Below, piece by piece: positions 62,384 through 64,000 of a stretch of DNA of 64,000 nucleotides. This DNA is from JBCCIM01 sp965263205. Its GTDB lineage: Bacteria > Bacteroidota > Rhodothermia > Rhodothermales > JAHQVL01. Position 1 is the stretch's first letter. Every line of letters starts with the position of its first letter. The stretch spans positions 367,434 to 431,433 of the forward strand of contig CBDHHF010000032.1 in the NCBI GenBank assembly GCA_965263205.1. The letters run 5' to 3'. The translations under genes and the position numbers were made by a program. The notes under the pieces were generated by a model. That model saw only the letters and a program-made list of their open reading frames with translations, made no database searches and was not told the origin of the DNA.

Positions 62384-64000
62384 TTATCGCGACAGGTACA
62401 GATTGCGCATTTCGTAAGGTTGCTGGAAGTGTTTGTCTGTCAACTTATCAACAAAAGCAATCGCTTCCCCTGTGCTCCGCATTTCTGGACCCAATTCTTT
62501 GGGCACTTCCGGGAATTTCTCCCAGGAGAACACAGGCTCCTTGATGGCATATCCTGTCAAGGTCGATTCCAGCAAGCCCTCTTTGCGCAGGTCAGCCAGT
62601 TTGTCGCCAAGCATTACGCGCGTTGCAATGTTGGATATTGCAATACCCGTGGCCTTTGCAACAAACGGAATGGTGCGCGATGCACGCGGGTTAGCCTCGA
62701 TCACATACACCACTTCGTCTTTCACAACAAGTTGCACGTTGATCAATCCTATCACGTCGAGACGATTGGCAATCTCCTTGACATAGGTCTCGATTGTTTT
62801 GATGACGGTATCCGACAAATCAAACGGTGGGAGTACCGCTGTGGAGTCGCCCGAGTGTACACCAGCCGGCTCGATATGCTGCATGATGCCCGTGATCCAG
62901 ACTTCATCACCATCACGGAGCGCATCCGCATCAATTTCGACCCCATTTTCTAAAAACAGGTCGAGCAGAATCTGGTTTTCCGGAAGCAGCTTCCAAATAC
63001 GGCGCACGTATTCGTCAACTTCATCCTTGTTGATTGCAATCCGCATGCCCTGTCCACCAAGCACGTAACTCGGACGCACAAGGATAGGATACCCGATGCG
63101 CTCAGCACTTTCGATGGCCTCAGGAATTGTGGTCGCCATACCATACGGCGGGAACGGCATTTCGAGCTCTTTCAGGATTTTCGAGAACCTTGCCGCGATC
63201 TTCAGCAAGGTCCATCATCTTGTAATCTGTACCGAGGATGGGGATGCCTTTCTCGTATAGCTTGCCGGCAAGCTTGAGAGCCGTTTGCCCGCCAAACTGC
63301 ACGATCACGCCTTTCAGCTTATCACCTTCATGCTCGATAATGTCGTAAACGCGTTCCCAGAATACAGGCTCGAAGTACAGCTTGTCCGCGATATCGAAGT
63401 CTGTCGACACCGTTTCCGGGTTGCAGTTGATCATGATGGCTTCATAGCCCATTTCTTTGGACCCGAGCACGCCGTGGACGCAGGAATAGTCGAACTCCAC
63501 TCCTTGCCCAATTCTGTTTGGTCCGCTCCCCAGGATAATCACCTTCTCTCGATCAGAAACCACGCTTTCGTTAAACGTCTCGTAGGTCGAGTAGAAATAC
63601 GGGGTTTGCGCTGGAAACTCACCGGCACACGTATCGACTACCTGGAAAGACGGAATTACGTCAAGCGACTTCCGATAAGCGCGCACGTCATCCTCCGTGA
63701 CATCGTCTTTGGCCAAAAATGCAATCTGGATATCTGAAAAGCCATGCTGTTTGATCTCCAGCATAAACTCCCGGTCGATTTCCTTTAGCTCTTTTTCGTT
63801 GATCGCATTCTCGATCTGAACGAGGCCATTGATCTGGCTTAAGAACCAGTGATCGATGCTCGTGATATCTGCAACTTCTTCAATGGAAGCTCCGAGCTTG
63901 AAGGCATTGCGAATCTGGAGCGTGCAATCCCAATACGGCCGGCGCAGGCGCTCGCGAATCTCTGCTCGATCAACATTTTCACGGTCGCCGCCGAGGCCGG
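62384..64000 (-). pseudogene. carB: Carbamoyl-phosphate synthase large subunit, 3' part, split by a one-base insertion; lacks MGS domain
   Basis: Only the 3' portion lies in the window; the 5' end is beyond 64000. From 64000 down to about 63190 one frame gives the oligomerisation domain and the start of the second ATP-grasp (IDHWFLSQINGLVQIENA, FDYSCVHGVLG, GQTALKLAGKLYEKGIPILG, MDLAEDRGK). At about 63187-63190 the frame shifts; the other frame continues FSKILKELEMPFPPYG, GYPILVRPSYVLGGQGMRI, VHSGDSTAVLPPF and VVYVIEANPRASRTIPFVAKATG to the stop at 62384. One G too many in AAGGTTC explains it. The product ends just after GPEMRSTGEAIAF, so the C-terminal MGS-like allosteric domain (about 140 aa) is missing. 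CarB makes carbamoyl phosphate for pyrimidines and arginine. Confidence 0.9.

Noticed and set aside
1..64000. tRNA/rRNA genes, CRISPR arrays, insertion sequences, prophage genes
   Set aside because: None recognised: no transposase, integrase or phage structural protein and no spaced direct-repeat array by reading; small tRNAs could still be missed without a covariance search.

Overview
The window is one dense bacterial chromosome segment, with about half G+C, genes on both strands, GTG and TTG starts next to ATG, and no tRNA, rRNA, IS element or CRISPR array that I could find. Two large secreted proteins end in type IX secretion (T9SS) sorting domains with the NYPNPFNP-type signature. There is also an ECF sigma/FecR/STN-TonB receptor set and a large outer-membrane repertoire. 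Together these suggest a marine, heterotrophic member of the Bacteroidota superphylum, most likely the Rhodothermota/Balneolota side. That placement is inferred from gene families, not from a marker-gene tree.

Layout. (1) 0-12.7 kb: a carbohydrate region. It holds a T9SS malectin/PKD/cohesin protein (5' end outside the window), uronate isomerase, a lipoprotein with two NTF2-like domains, a Tat-exported nucleoside hydrolase, a DASS/SLC13 transporter, and a divergent operon of GH88-type unsaturated glucuronyl hydrolase, sugar isomerase/epimerase, Gfo/Idh/MocA dehydrogenase and SDR. A cyclic-nucleotide-gated K+ channel follows. The logical theme is import and breakdown of uronic-acid-containing saccharides. 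(2) 12.7-25.6 kb, minus strand: an eight-gene operon that looks like a transmembrane electron-transfer machine. In transcription order it encodes a 5-heme cytochrome, an outer-membrane barrel, a 7-heme cytochrome with one extra CxCH motif, a cyclic-nucleotide-domain/4x[4Fe-4S] protein, a di-heme b membrane protein, a 10-heme cytochrome, a double-FHA protein, and a flavoprotein-FHA-FHA-[2Fe-2S] fusion. This is the strongest candidate for an undescribed system. (3) 25.6-32 kb: across a 350-bp divergent control region lies a Ser/Thr kinase with PEGA repeats. It leads an operon with two paralogous exported proteins and a T9SS protein. (4) 32-38 kb: class V aminotransferase, LolA-like protein, flippase-like membrane protein, a catalytically dead M1 peptidase homologue with a helical repeat tail, and an 86-aa unknown. 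(5) 38-50 kb: minus-strand housekeeping genes (rlmB, lgt, hisS, ptsN, rluD-type, class V aminotransferase, dprA, obg, yigZ, mscS, dinB) with rnhA facing them. (6) 49.8-55.7 kb: dnaA preceded by repeats and DnaA-box-like sites, a ParA ATPase, clpS, purS, pssA and mtaB. (7) 55.9-61.7 kb: ECF sigma factor, FecR-like anti-sigma, a lipoprotein serpin and a large STN-TonB receptor in one row. (8) 61.7-64 kb: SprT-like protein and, on the other strand, the 3' part of carB.

Two global signals matter. First, four otherwise conserved genes (dprA, mscS, the serpin, carB) are each broken by a single-base shift with intact sequence on both sides. One shift lies in a C homopolymer, so indel errors in the assembly are more likely than four decayed genes. 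Second, the palindrome TGCCGGCA (core GCCGGC) occurs far more often than base composition predicts, scattered through genes on both strands.
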